The notes beneath the pieces are model-generated. The model saw nothing but the letters and a program-made list of their open reading frames with translations. It did not search any database and was not told the DNA's origin. Position numbers and translations under genes: made by a program. From positions 1 to 34,828 of the forward strand of contig CASEWT010000011.1 in assembly GCA_949291655.1 (NCBI GenBank): a stretch of 34,828 bases of DNA, written 5' to 3'. How positions within the stretch are numbered: position 1 is the stretch's first letter; each line of letters begins with the position of its first letter. The stretch comes from an uncultured Bacillota bacterium. Lineage in GTDB: Bacteria; Bacillota_I; Bacilli_A; RFN20; CAG-826. Shown in pieces: positions 7,664-15,724 of the stretch.

Positions 7664-8884
7664 TTATCGAAGCGAGAAATGGAGGGTCGAGCCTTCGCGG
7701 TCGAACTCCTCGTTGCTGACCCAAGTCGCCGTCAGGTTGTCGAGGTCGTAGAGGACCGACCAGACGGTGACGTTGTCAGACTGGCCTTCGTGGTTATTGT
7801 TCCACTTCCGCCGCCCGAGGTCCTCGAGAAGGGTCATGCAGTCTTCCCGGGAAAGGATGCCCTCGTTATTGTCCCCGTCGCCGTTGATGAACTCGTGGAT
7901 GTACTGATAACGGTCGAGGCCTTTCTTAGCAGAGTCGTCTTCGTAGTAATCCGGGGTGACGATGAAGTTGGTTATGTACTGGAAGCTCTCGGCCGCCTCG
8001 TTTTCCCCAAGGGAAGCATCGTCGTCATTGTAATAGACCTTGAGCTCCCGCTTGCTCCCATCGAGGTCGGTGAGGTCATTGGCCCCGGGGGTCACCCATT
8101 CGAGGATGGCGCTTTTGCCCGAGGCATCGGCCACCATGTAATGGAAGGAGGAGTTGGCCGAGTCGTGGAAGTCGTAACGCTTCACGAGCTCCACCGCTTC
8201 CTCGACGTCGTCGGCATAATCGAGGATCAGGCGAAGCATCGTCGTCGAGGTAAGGTCGGGGAGGTCGGTATTCTGGTCGGTAGCCAGCGTGCCGCCCTCG
8301 GGCCCTTGGTAGGACATGTAGATGCCGCAGCTGACGCCGGCGTCGTTCATCCCGTCGAACGGGGCGTAGGCCGCCGCGATGGCCGTGAGGCTATCGACGA
8401 TCCCGTGGATTCCATCCCCGAGGTTGAGGAACTGGATGTCGACGCTGCTGATCGAGGCGTGCCTGCCTCCTCCCGGGTTGGTGTGGAGGATGAGGGAGGT
8501 CGTCGAGGTGAAGTCGTAGTTCCGCCCGAAGAGGTTGTTCCCGTCTTCGTCGGTGACAGCAAAGGAGGAGCAGGCAATCTCGGGGGTGCCGAGATCGACC
8601 TCGAAAAGCCCCTTCGTGAGCTTCCCGACGATGAAGTCGATGAGCTCGTCGTCGCTTTTGGCCCCGCCCTCGGCGAGGAACTCGTCGAAGTAGTAGCCCC
8701 CGTCCATCGTCATTTCGTAAACGGCCCCGGCCGCATTCTCTTCGTGGGCCGGGATGATCTCCCGAATGGAGAGGACGGAGTTGATTTCCTTGCTCCAGAC
8801 GCCATAAACCGTCCCGACGGCCAGGGCGAGGACCCCGACGACGCCAACAGAAACCCCGATGGCAACCTTTGCACCTTTTTTCAT
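7664..8884 (-). CDS. membrane-anchored linear amide C-N hydrolase (choloylglycine hydrolase / C45-like Ntn hydrolase)
   Basis: 406-aa protein with one N-terminal membrane segment (AIGVSVGVVGVLALAVGTVYGV), then an Ntn-hydrolase-type domain. The signature is 'ACSSFAVTDEDGNNLFGRNYDF' split around residue 110-132: the Cys of ACSSF is the expected nucleophile and GRNYDF the conserved downstream motif. 'MNDAGVSCGIY' matches the family's N(E)xGL region. Relatives hydrolyse linear amide bonds (bile-salt hydrolase, penicillin V acylase, acid-ceramidase-like enzymes). About 110 residues precede the Cys, so a propeptide would have to be cut to free it, as in C45-type enzymes. Start ATG 8884 has AAAGGAAG 7 nt upstream. 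Substrate unknown. Confidence 0.78.
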   Translation of the reverse strand: MKKGAKVAIGVSVGVVGVLALAVGTVYGVWSKEINSVLSIREIIPAHEENAAGAVYEMTMDGGYYFDEFLAEGGAKSDDELIDFIVGKLTKGLFEVDLGTPEIACSSFAVTDEDGNNLFGRNYDFTSTTSLILHTNPGGGRHASISSVDIQFLNLGDGIHGIVDSLTAIAAAYAPFDGMNDAGVSCGIYMSYQGPEGGTLATDQNTDLPDLTSTTMLRLILDYADDVEEAVELVKRYDFHDSANSSFHYMVADASGKSAILEWVTPGANDLTDLDGSKRELKVYYNDDDASLGENEAAESFQYITNFIVTPDYYEDDSAKKGLDRYQYIHEFINGDGDNNEGILSREDCMTLLEDLGRRKWNNNHEGQSDNVTVWSVLYDLDNLTATWVSNEEFDREGSTLHFSLR

Positions 8885-8914
8885 TTTCGCGCTTCCTTTC
8901 ATCAAGCCCACCTA

Positions 8915-8943
8915 CCTTAATGAGGCAGGCGGGCGGGAAGCAA
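8915..8943 (-). promoter_or_regulatory. probable sigma-A promoter of the Ntn-hydrolase gene
   Basis: Minus strand TTGCTT (8943-8938), 17-nt spacer, TTAAGG (8920-8915). Position fits a leader of about 25 nt before the ATG at 8884. Confidence 0.45.
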
Positions 8944-8945
8944 GG

Positions 8946-8960
8946 AAAAAGCGTTTTCAA
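8946..8960 (-). promoter_or_regulatory. near-match cre site (CcpA operator)
   Basis: Minus strand TTGAAAACGCTTTTT fits the consensus WTGNAANCGNWNNCW at all fixed positions except the second-last C. It lies just upstream of the -35 box of the Ntn-hydrolase gene, a position typical of CcpA action. Weaker than the site at 11640-11654. Confidence 0.4.
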
Positions 8961-8989
8961 GAAGGCGGGAAAGGCTTTTGCGGGGAAAA

Positions 8990-10384
8990 TCAGTCGGAGG
9001 AGGCCTTACGGAGGGCGACCATCGCGTTGACCGCCTGCTCGGCCGTCGGATAGGCGGCGATCCCATGGTCGCGGAGGTAGCGGATGGCCTCCCGGCACTC
9101 GGCCCCGCCTTGGCAGATCATCAGGAACGGCTTATTAAGGCCTTTGGTCGCGGCGCGGACCTCGGCGGCTGCCCTAGCCACCCCGAGGACGTCGGTCACC
9201 GCCGTCGGGCAGATGGCCCCGAGGAGACCATCGACCTTCGGGTCGCGGAGGGCTTGCTGGAAGGCTCCGCGGTATTGGATGACGCTCGCCGTCCCGGAGA
9301 TATCGACCGGGTTGAGGGGCGAGCCGAACATCGGCATGTAGGCCCTTATCTTCTGGGCGAGGAGCGGGGAGATGTCCTTGAGTTCACTTAGGGGCATCCC
9401 GAGGCGCTCGAAGTGGTCGCAGGATAGAAGCCCCGCCCCGCCGCCGTTGGTGATGAGGACGACGTTATCGCCCCTAAGCGGCGGCTCGAGGCCGAGGGCC
9501 AAGGAGACATCGAGGAACTCTTGCCATGTCCCAGCCCGGATGGCCCCGGCTTCCTTGATGATATCGTCGTAATAGGTGTCGGCTTCCGGGTTTTCGCTGG
9601 CCGTGTGGGCGAAGGCGGCCTTAGCGCCGATGGCGCTTCCCCCGACCTTGATGACGACGATCGGCTTGCTCGCCTTTCGGCAGGCCTTGACGAAAGCCTC
9701 GGGGGAATCAAGGCCCTCGATGTAGATGGCCAGGCACTTCGTATGGGGGTCTTTCTCGGCATATTCGACGAACTCCGAGAAGTCGACGTCGGCTTTGTTC
9801 CCGAGGCCGACGAAGAAGCTCATCCCGAGATGATCTTCTTGACTCGTCCCAAGGGCGGCCAATAGATTGGCCCCCGATTGGGAGATCATCGCGACGGGGC
9901 CGGGGACCGGGAGATAGGGAATGAAGCCGCAGTTGAAATGCTCGTAGGGGGAGCCGAGGCCGACGAGGTTAGGCCCGATCAAAGGGAGCTCGTGCTTCCG
10001 GCAATAGGAAGTGATTTCGTTTTGGAGGTCGCCGCGGCCGATTTCCTTGAAGGCGCTCGTCGCGACGACGAGGACCTTGGCCTTGATGTGGACGGCATCG
10101 CGGACGATGGAGAAGACGAGATGGGCAGGAACGGCGACGAAGACGAGGTCGACCTCCCCCTCGATGTCCCGAAGGGTGTGGTAGGCCTTGAGCCCCAAGA
10201 CGGTTTCGGCCCGGGGGTTGACGGGGTAGATCGTGCCTTTATAGCCCCACTTCTGGAGCTCGTAGACGACTTTGTTCCCGACCTTGGCGGGATAGCGCGA
10301 GGCCCCGACGACGGCGATCGAGCGGGGATTGAGGGCGTATTTGAGTTTTTCGACCACGTAGCTCCGGGCTTCTTCGATTCTCAT
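8990..10384 (-). CDS. acyl-CoA synthetase (NDP-forming) alpha-subunit-type protein, AcdA-like
   Basis: 464-aa protein with the three modules of the NDP-forming acyl-CoA synthetase alpha part. First a CoA-binding Rossmann domain (residues about 10-135; 'SIAVVGASRYPAKVG', 'GPNLVG'), then a succinyl-CoA-ligase-like domain ('MISQSGANLL'; 'KVGGSAIGAKAAFAHT', His of the SHTG-like motif near residue 255), then a second ligase domain ('LITNGGGAGLL', 'NPVDI'). Such enzymes make ATP from acyl-CoA with a beta (ATP-grasp) partner; fused forms are about 700 aa. No ATP-grasp domain is present or encoded nearby, so the partner is elsewhere or the role differs. Its ATG directly follows the TAA of the upstream Lrp-like gene, so translation is probably coupled. 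Confidence 0.85.
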   Translation of the reverse strand: MRIEEARSYVVEKLKYALNPRSIAVVGASRYPAKVGNKVVYELQKWGYKGTIYPVNPRAETVLGLKAYHTLRDIEGEVDLVFVAVPAHLVFSIVRDAVHIKAKVLVVATSAFKEIGRGDLQNEITSYCRKHELPLIGPNLVGLGSPYEHFNCGFIPYLPVPGPVAMISQSGANLLAALGTSQEDHLGMSFFVGLGNKADVDFSEFVEYAEKDPHTKCLAIYIEGLDSPEAFVKACRKASKPIVVIKVGGSAIGAKAAFAHTASENPEADTYYDDIIKEAGAIRAGTWQEFLDVSLALGLEPPLRGDNVVLITNGGGAGLLSCDHFERLGMPLSELKDISPLLAQKIRAYMPMFGSPLNPVDISGTASVIQYRGAFQQALRDPKVDGLLGAICPTAVTDVLGVARAAAEVRAATKGLNKPFLMICQGGAECREAIRYLRDHGIAAYPTAEQAVNAMVALRKASSD

Positions 10385-11566
10385 TTAACGGCCCTCCTGG
10401 CTCTTATCGAGCAAGACGTCGTCGGTGAAGATGCATTCCTCGTAGAGGCCGTTCTCGCTATCGAGGCGGGCCGTCCAACGCCGGAACTGCCGTTCCGAGA
10501 GGGCTTCCTTTACCTCCTTTACCTCCCCGTAGGCGAGGAGGCGTTCCCGAATCTCTACGGTATCAACAAGCTCGTCGTAGACGCTCAGCATGTAGTTATG
10601 ATGGGCGTCCGAGAAGTCGAAGAAATTGACGAAGCGCCCGTCCTTGGCCAGCTCGTCCGCGATTTCCTCGCTCCGCCAGGTCGGGGTATTCTCGAAAAGG
10701 GAGACGAGGTAGAAACGTTGATGGAGGCCAAGGGCCCGGTAATTGAGGTAGATCATCGGAATGACGGCTTTGTCATGGTCGACGGCCTTCACGAGGTCCT
10801 CTTTCATCTCCTCGGAGTTCAGTCCGCTAAGCTCGGCAAGGACGTTATAGTCGAAAAACTCAGCTACCGTCGGGCTGTTGTTCAAGGCTTCGATGATCGC
10901 GAAGTCCTTCTCGTCCATCCCCCGCTTGAGGGCAACGGCTTTCTGGACTTCCTCGGTTCCGAAGAAGTAATGGCGGAAGCCTTCCCGGGCGTCGAATTGG
11001 TTGACCGAGGATTCCCGGATGAGGCGCCGGACGGGGCAAAGGTGGACATATTGGACGTAGGGCCTATTCCGGAAGTGGTCGAGGACCCCGTAGATGAGGT
11101 TATCGAGGTTCCGCATGTGGTTCCCGTTGAAGAAATCGAAATCGCCGCCTTCGATCATCGGGTAGCCGGTGCAAATCTGGTCGTTGTTCTGGAAGAAAGA
11201 GTGGATTTCCTTCCGCTCCTCCGCTGTCGCCTCCGGGGTAAGTTTGACCACCCAGTAATAAAGGCCGAAGCCCATGATCCCGACGCAGGAGTTCTTGACG
11301 AGCATCATCATCTTCTCGTCATAGAGCCGCTTCAGGCGCTTCTTGGCTTCCGCCGGTTTGATGCCGGTCGCCTTCTCGACGTATCCGAGGTTGAACACCT
11401 CGGGATAGACTTGGTAGAAACTCTTGGCGATGTTGAAGGCGACGAATTCCTTGGCGTCGCTCCCGATGATTCCGGGCTCGAGGAAAGCGAGTCCCTTGGG
11501 GACGAAGTTATAGGCGCGGAGGTACTCCTGCTGCTCGGGAGTGCCGATTTTGTAGAGCTTCGACAT
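10385..11566 (-). CDS. tandem Lrp/AsnC-like two-repeat protein
   Basis: 393-aa cytoplasmic protein that appears to consist of two similar halves (about residues 50-205 and 215-375). Each has a predicted helix-turn-helix-like segment ('NLGYVEKATGIKPAEAKKRL'; 'NVLAELSGLNSEEMKEDLV') followed by a beta-alpha-beta module with matching phrases ('FGLYYWVVKL' to 'RNRPYVQYVHLCPVRRLI'; 'LHQRFYLVSLF' to 'YGEVKEVKEALSERQF'). This recalls Lrp/AsnC HTH + RAM proteins. The AsnC-like fold is also used by siroheme decarboxylases, so an enzyme cannot be excluded. Start ATG has GGAGG upstream. It abuts the AcdA-like gene with no spacer. Regulation by CcpA is suggested by the cre site at 11640. Function is inferred only. 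Confidence 0.6.
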   Translation of the reverse strand: MSKLYKIGTPEQQEYLRAYNFVPKGLAFLEPGIIGSDAKEFVAFNIAKSFYQVYPEVFNLGYVEKATGIKPAEAKKRLKRLYDEKMMMLVKNSCVGIMGFGLYYWVVKLTPEATAEERKEIHSFFQNNDQICTGYPMIEGGDFDFFNGNHMRNLDNLIYGVLDHFRNRPYVQYVHLCPVRRLIRESSVNQFDAREGFRHYFFGTEEVQKAVALKRGMDEKDFAIIEALNNSPTVAEFFDYNVLAELSGLNSEEMKEDLVKAVDHDKAVIPMIYLNYRALGLHQRFYLVSLFENTPTWRSEEIADELAKDGRFVNFFDFSDAHHNYMLSVYDELVDTVEIRERLLAYGEVKEVKEALSERQFRRWTARLDSENGLYEECIFTDDVLLDKSQEGR

Positions 11567-11602
11567 GGTTTCCTCCTCTCTGAAGGCTCTAAGGGCAACT
11601 CC

Positions 11603-11608
11603 ATTGTA
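11603..11608 (-). promoter_or_regulatory. -10 box (TACAAT) of the Lrp-like/AcdA-like operon
   Basis: Minus strand TACAAT 37 nt before the ATG at 11566. The -35 region (around TGCTCC) is weak, which suggests activator dependence. Confidence 0.45.
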
Positions 11609-11639
11609 AGCCCGCTGAAGGAAAGCGGAGCAAAAAAGA

Positions 11640-11654
11640 TGGAAGCGCTTTCAA
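11640..11654 (-). promoter_or_regulatory. cre site (CcpA operator), perfect consensus
   Basis: Minus strand TTGAAAGCGCTTCCA satisfies every fixed position of WTGNAANCGNWNNCW. It sits about 45 nt upstream of the TACAAT -10 box, just upstream of the weak -35 region. In Bacillus, cre sites in this position often activate; closer ones repress. The rest of the 11567-11874 gap carries the divergent promoters of the plus-strand lipoprotein. Confidence 0.7.
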
Positions 11655-11768
11655 CTTTCCCTTCTGCCGTCGGTCAAAGAGCCTTCTGCCCCCCGCATTC
11701 GGAACTCAAAGAGGAAGGCCGGCCCATCTTTAAAGAAGGCAGGCGGAAGGCTCGTCGTTACGCCGCCT

Positions 11769-11797
11769 TTGCAAATCAAAGGGCAAAATCCTATACA
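11769..11797 (+). promoter_or_regulatory. promoter P1 of the large plus-strand lipoprotein
   Basis: TTGCAA (11769-11774), 17-nt spacer, TATACA (11792-11797). A good sigma-A-type promoter about 75 nt before the ATG at 11875. Confidence 0.6.
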
Positions 11798-11803
11798 TTC
11801 GTA

Positions 11804-11831
11804 TTGAAAATGCCGCATTTCCCTATATATA
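11804..11831 (+). promoter_or_regulatory. promoter P2 of the large plus-strand lipoprotein
   Basis: TTGAAA (11804-11809), 16-nt spacer, TATATA (11826-11831). Second promoter in tandem with P1, about 40 nt before the start codon. Confidence 0.6.
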
Positions 11832-11874
11832 GAGGCTAAATCTGGGGCAGAACCAGAAACATCGGAGGATATCC

Positions 11875-14277
11875 ATGGCAAAGAAAAAGCAGATGGCGCT
11901 TCTCGCCATCGCCGCGGTCGGCCTCGCCGGCTGCGGCCCGACGGGCGGTAGCTCGTCGCTCCCCTCGACTCCTTCTTCCTCGTCCGAAACCCCGTCCTCT
12001 TTGCCGGTCGAGGGTTCCTCGGAAAGCGAAACCTCTTCCCCCGCGAGCAGCGTGGTCGATACCGCGGCCATCGACGCCCTCATCGAAGACCTCGGGCATG
12101 CGGAGATCGCCGCCGTCGGAGAACTCGAGATCGCCTTCTACCAACCCGGGACGCCGCTTATCATCCAGCGCACGAACAGCAAGCAGACGGTCGCCATCGG
12201 GCCCGACTACTACTACAACGCCGTCGGGGAAGGCGCCTCGCTTCGGTCGAGCGAATACTACCGGAGCGAAGACGGATACGTCTCGACGCGGACGCTTCTG
12301 CCGACCAACCAGGTCCGGGAAAGCATCCTCGTCACGACCGAAGGGGTCCCCTTCGCCTATGACGAGACCTTCTACAATTTCTTCTCATTCATCGACAAGG
12401 GAGAATGCGAAATTGACGAGGAAGGGAACATTGCCGTCAACGGCCTAAGCGAAGAGGACAAGCACGAACTGACCTACGGACTTACCTTCTATACCGACAT
12501 TCCCTTCTCCTCCCTTGCCTTCTCCTACCTCGAGGATGGGACGTTGACCGGCACCCTAATCGGAGAAGCTCCCTCCGACACCGACTTCTCCTACGACATG
12601 AAAGCCACGATGACCTTTACCGTCACGACGCCGGAAGAGGCCGGCTTCCAGCCGGTCGAACCCTTCGCGGCAAAGGAAGAAGACGAGGCCCTCGATGCCT
12701 ATTTCCAGACCCTACAGGGTGGCAATTTCACCATCGACATCGTCAAGACCGGCGGCCTCAACGAGGGCGGCGATCCCCAGCGTTGGTATCTTTCCGACGA
12801 TGGAGTCATCCGCCTCACCCTTGACCCGGAGACAAACGAACCGAAGAGCGGCTACGGCTACTACGACACCGGGGAAGGGCTGAACTACGTGACTTACCTA
12901 AACGGGAAGCTCGAAGGCTCGGAGGAAAACGTCAACGCCTCCACCACCCTCGCGAGCCTCAAGCCGACCTTCCTCTTCGCCGCGGCCTCCTTCGACTACC
13001 TCGGCGAAGCCACCTACCGCCTCAAGACCGGATACGGCTTCGAGGATTATGTCGCGGCCACCTTGCCCGATGCCGCGGCCAACTGGAACAACCAGTACTT
13101 CCTGAACATCGATGCGGGCTCGCTCACCATCAAGCTGAACGACGACGGGACGGCGGTCTTTGCCTATTCCTATTCCTACCTCGATTACGGCAGCACGGTG
13201 ACCGGGACCGTCGAGGCGAAGGTCAGCGCCGTCGGGACGACGGAGCTCCCCTATCCCTACGAAGAGTATCAGGCCCCCGACTACACCGCGTGGTCGGGAT
13301 ACGGGGATGCCACCGTCGCCATCCTCGAGCAATACATCGGGGACGGCCTCAAGTACCTCCCGGTCCTCGACGCAAGCACGGCCAAGACGTCGAAGGCGAC
13401 CGAGATCAACCGCTACGACGGCCACTACATCTCGATCACCAACACCTACGCCACGGCCGAAGAGGCCCTCGCCGTCTACGAAGCGTACCGGGCCCTCCTC
13501 CTCGAAAACGGCTGGGTCCCCGATCCGAGCTACGACGCGGCCCGGGGCTTCTACATCCACGAACGGGTCGGAGGCGGCTACTACCACATCAACTTCAACA
13601 ACACCAACAAGAACATCTACTTCAGGGTGTACCAGCCGACCATCGAGCTCGGGGAATGGTTCCACGGCATCTTCGACGAGACGATCGGCTCCTGGTTCAA
13701 CTACACGACGACCGTAGCCACCTACGATTACGACGAGGCGACCGGAACGCGCGGGGAAGAGGCTACCTCGACGAACACCCAAAAGGTCGTCGACAAGATG
13801 ACCGAGGGCATCGTGAAGCGTTCGGTCAATAGCAAGGAGACGGTCACCTACTACGAAGACACGGAAACCGACCAGTTCCTCGTCATCGAGAAGGAGGCCG
13901 ACAACAAATGGTACCTGACCGAATCCTATGACGGCCTTGCGACGACGGATCTCCATACCTACGAGAACCGCCCCTATGCGACGACCGAGGACCTCGCGCC
14001 CTATATCGACGCCTGCCTCCCCGGGGAAAACGACGGCCAGTACGAGCTTGCTAGCGGGGACGCTGAAGAGCTAGCGGCCCTCCTCTTCGGGGCAGAGCTA
14101 TCCGAAAACGCGACGGCCAACGTCCAGCTGAACTTCTACGAGAACGAGCTGCAGATCACCTTCGTCGACGTAGCGATTGCCGACGGGGTGCTGACCGAGA
14201 CGACCTACGACCTCATCGTCGACCACGCCGGCCTCCCCGGAACGGTGACGCCCCCGACCTACACCATCCCCGCGTAA
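11875..14277 (+). CDS. large secreted lipoprotein, paralog C
   Basis: 800-aa lipoprotein: signal MAKKKQMALLAIAAVGLAGC with the lipobox Cys at about residue 20, then a Ser/Thr/Glu/Pro linker to about residue 60. The rest is a Tyr/Asp/Glu-rich, beta-type ectodomain without Cys motifs. Shared family blocks: 'LQGGNFTIDIVK' near residue 283, then 'VSAVGTTELPYPYEEY' and 'YIGDGLKYLPV' near 450-495, and 'YFRVYQPT' before a C-terminal module that matches the end of paralog A ('AALLFGAE'). GGAGGA precedes the ATG, and two promoters lie upstream. It is transcribed alone, ends in a strong terminator and is on the opposite strand to the other two paralogs. Function unrecognised; the volume of sequence spent on it suggests an abundant surface protein. 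Confidence 0.88.
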   Translation: MAKKKQMALLAIAAVGLAGCGPTGGSSSLPSTPSSSSETPSSLPVEGSSESETSSPASSVVDTAAIDALIEDLGHAEIAAVGELEIAFYQPGTPLIIQRTNSKQTVAIGPDYYYNAVGEGASLRSSEYYRSEDGYVSTRTLLPTNQVRESILVTTEGVPFAYDETFYNFFSFIDKGECEIDEEGNIAVNGLSEEDKHELTYGLTFYTDIPFSSLAFSYLEDGTLTGTLIGEAPSDTDFSYDMKATMTFTVTTPEEAGFQPVEPFAAKEEDEALDAYFQTLQGGNFTIDIVKTGGLNEGGDPQRWYLSDDGVIRLTLDPETNEPKSGYGYYDTGEGLNYVTYLNGKLEGSEENVNASTTLASLKPTFLFAAASFDYLGEATYRLKTGYGFEDYVAATLPDAAANWNNQYFLNIDAGSLTIKLNDDGTAVFAYSYSYLDYGSTVTGTVEAKVSAVGTTELPYPYEEYQAPDYTAWSGYGDATVAILEQYIGDGLKYLPVLDASTAKTSKATEINRYDGHYISITNTYATAEEALAVYEAYRALLLENGWVPDPSYDAARGFYIHERVGGGYYHINFNNTNKNIYFRVYQPTIELGEWFHGIFDETIGSWFNYTTTVATYDYDEATGTRGEEATSTNTQKVVDKMTEGIVKRSVNSKETVTYYEDTETDQFLVIEKEADNKWYLTESYDGLATTDLHTYENRPYATTEDLAPYIDACLPGENDGQYELASGDAEELAALLFGAELSENATANVQLNFYENELQITFVDVAIADGVLTETTYDLIVDHAGLPGTVTPPTYTIPA

Positions 14278-14287
14278 GGAACAATCC

Positions 14288-14316
14288 AAGGAAGGCCGCC
14301 CGGCCTTCCTTTTTTG
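14288..14316 (+). terminator. Rho-independent terminator of paralog C
   Basis: Perfect 10-bp stem AAGGAAGGCC/GGCCTTCCTT with a GCCC loop followed by TTTTTG. Confidence 0.92.
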
Positions 14317-14387
14317 CGCAAATCGACGGCAAAACCCCAGTGTCCTTATCCCTTTTTGCCTTTGGTTAGCCGTTTATGGGAGGCCTA

Positions 14388-14996
14388 TTATCGATTGCTC
14401 GAGGGTTCTTTTCGAAGGGCTGGCTCGAGGAATGAGGCTTCGCTCATCTTCCGGTATCCGTCCCAAGGCTCGCGTTCCTTTCCGTCGAGGGATAGATCGT
14501 AGAAGCGGAAGACGACGCGTTTGTCCTTGGGCATCCACCGCTCCACGTAGGAATAGCGATAATGCATGCCGATAGCTTCCATCACGCGTCCGCTTCGGGG
14601 GTTGTTTTCGTCGTGGGTAGCGCTCACGTAGGCAATGCCGTCTTCCTTGAGCTTCAGAAGGAAGGCGGCCACCGCTTCTTTCATGAAGCCGCGGTGCCAG
14701 TAGACGCTTTTGAGGGCGTAGCCGATGTCATGGGGTAGCTCATCATCCATCCCGACGTAACCGATAAGCTCTCCGCTTTCTCTAAGGCAAATGGCGTCAA
14801 AATAGCCGCCCTTTCGGTATTGGGCGAGGATGCGGTCGGAGTAGAAAGAGGCAGCATCCGAAAGCTCGCGGGCCGGGAACCACGGAAGGAAGATGTTGGT
14901 CTTTTCGTCGCGCAGGAGATCGAAAAGGGCGGGGATATCCTCTTCTTCGAAGTCCCTTAGGAGGAGGCGCGGGGTCAATAGCAAGCGATGAGCCAT
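14388..14996 (-). CDS. GNAT family N-acetyltransferase (RimJ/RimL type)
   Basis: 202-aa acetyl-CoA-dependent transferase of the RimJ/RimL (Acetyltransf_3) branch. The N-terminal 'TPRLLLRDFEEEDIPALFDLL' strand-helix is typical, as is the 'IGYALKSVYWHRGFMKEAV' segment near residue 90-110, where the acetyl-CoA pyrophosphate normally binds, and 'NPRSGRVMEAIGM' near residue 135. The natural substrate (ribosomal protein N-terminus, antibiotic or metabolite) cannot be read from sequence. AAAGGA stands about 11 nt before the ATG. Single-gene unit on the minus strand. Confidence 0.85.
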   Translation of the reverse strand: MAHRLLLTPRLLLRDFEEEDIPALFDLLRDEKTNIFLPWFPARELSDAASFYSDRILAQYRKGGYFDAICLRESGELIGYVGMDDELPHDIGYALKSVYWHRGFMKEAVAAFLLKLKEDGIAYVSATHDENNPRSGRVMEAIGMHYRYSYVERWMPKDKRVVFRFYDLSLDGKEREPWDGYRKMSEASFLEPALRKEPSSNR

Positions 14997-15096
14997 GGCT
15001 TATTGTGTCCTTTAAAAGGGAAGCCCCTCAAGGTCTTACCTGCCCTCTTTTCCGACGTAGGGCCAAAAAAGGGATCTTATCCGATGCATTGGACAA

Positions 15097-15579
15097 TCAA
15101 TGGCTGGCGGCTTCTTTGCCGAGCCCCAATTCCCTAGTGACTTCCTCGTCGTTCGGGAAGAAGTAATAAAGCGACGCGGCGACGACCAAGACGCCGGAGA
15201 TGACCCAATGCTTCGTGATCTGCCTCTTCTTCAAGACGAAGGCGGTGTCCCGGGATAGGTTACGAACCATCACCTCGTCGCCTAGGAATTCATACTCGTA
15301 TCGTACGACGTCCTTTCCTTTTCCCGGAATTTTCTTGAATACGTAAACGGCAAAGCAGACAAGGGAGGCCGCGAGCAATATCACGAAGAGGGAAAGCGAG
15401 GTATAGGCGATCCGGAAAGCCTCCTCGTCCACGAGGTTCCCGATGATCAGGCAATAGATAGAAAGAAGCAAAGAGAGAGCCATGACGACGAAGAGGGCGA
15501 TGGTAGGCTTTCTCCTCATCAAAAGCCGAACGCTGATCCGCCTGATCCTCCCGATGCTGATGTCGAAAGTTCTTTTCAT
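15097..15579 (-). CDS. small membrane protein of unknown function
   Basis: 160-aa protein with a basic N-terminus (RRISVRLLMRRK), two adjacent hydrophobic segments (about residues 27-49 and 58-80), a soluble middle with a YEYEFLGDEVMVRNL strand pattern, and a third hydrophobic segment near 125-141. The soluble part vaguely recalls YcxB-like domains, but I cannot claim the family. No Shine-Dalgarno sequence; a TATAAA box lies about 15 nt upstream of the ATG, so the leader would be very short. No functional residues recognised. Confidence 0.6.
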   Translation of the reverse strand: MKRTFDISIGRIRRISVRLLMRRKPTIALFVVMALSLLLSIYCLIIGNLVDEEAFRIAYTSLSLFVILLAASLVCFAVYVFKKIPGKGKDVVRYEYEFLGDEVMVRNLSRDTAFVLKKRQITKHWVISGVLVVAASLYYFFPNDEEVTRELGLGKEAASH

Positions 15580-15614
15580 GCAACTGCCCAGGGCATTTTA
15601 TAACGTTGCCTCTT

Positions 15615-15629
15615 TTTCTCCGTGGTCCC
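15615..15629 (+). repeat. solo copy of the palindromic element's terminal sequence
   Basis: 15 nt (TTTCTCCGTGGTCCC) identical to the right end of the element at 18893-18997 (positions 18983-18997), same orientation. It lies between the membrane-protein promoter and the tRNA terminator. Could be an insertion remnant. Confidence 0.5.
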
Positions 15630-15645
15630 TAGCAAAATGACAATA

Positions 15646-15671
15646 ATTAAAAAACGCCCGATTTCTCGGGC
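15646..15671 (-). terminator. terminator of the tRNA-Ile/tRNA-Ser unit
   Basis: Minus strand GCCCGA-GAAA-TCGGGC followed by GTTTTTTAA. It lies about 54 nt after the CCA end of tRNA-Ser. Confidence 0.88.
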
Positions 15672-15724
15672 AAATATCGTCAATTTTGACACCGTTACTT
15701 TGCATCAAAATGTTAGTAACAAGA

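Noticed and set aside
7679-8920. 413-codon open frame on the plus strand
   Set aside because: Exact antisense of the Ntn-hydrolase gene, which has a clear family signature and ribosome site; the plus frame has neither.
9878-11839. 653-codon open frame on the plus strand
   Set aside because: It lies antisense to the AcdA-like and Lrp-like genes and has low-complexity Asp/Glu/Val/Gly composition typical of a mirror frame in GC-rich DNA, with no ribosome site or family signature.
12898-13956. 352-codon open frame on the minus strand
   Set aside because: Antisense to the large lipoprotein at 11875. Its Val/Asp/Gly/Arg-rich translation is the shadow of the real gene.
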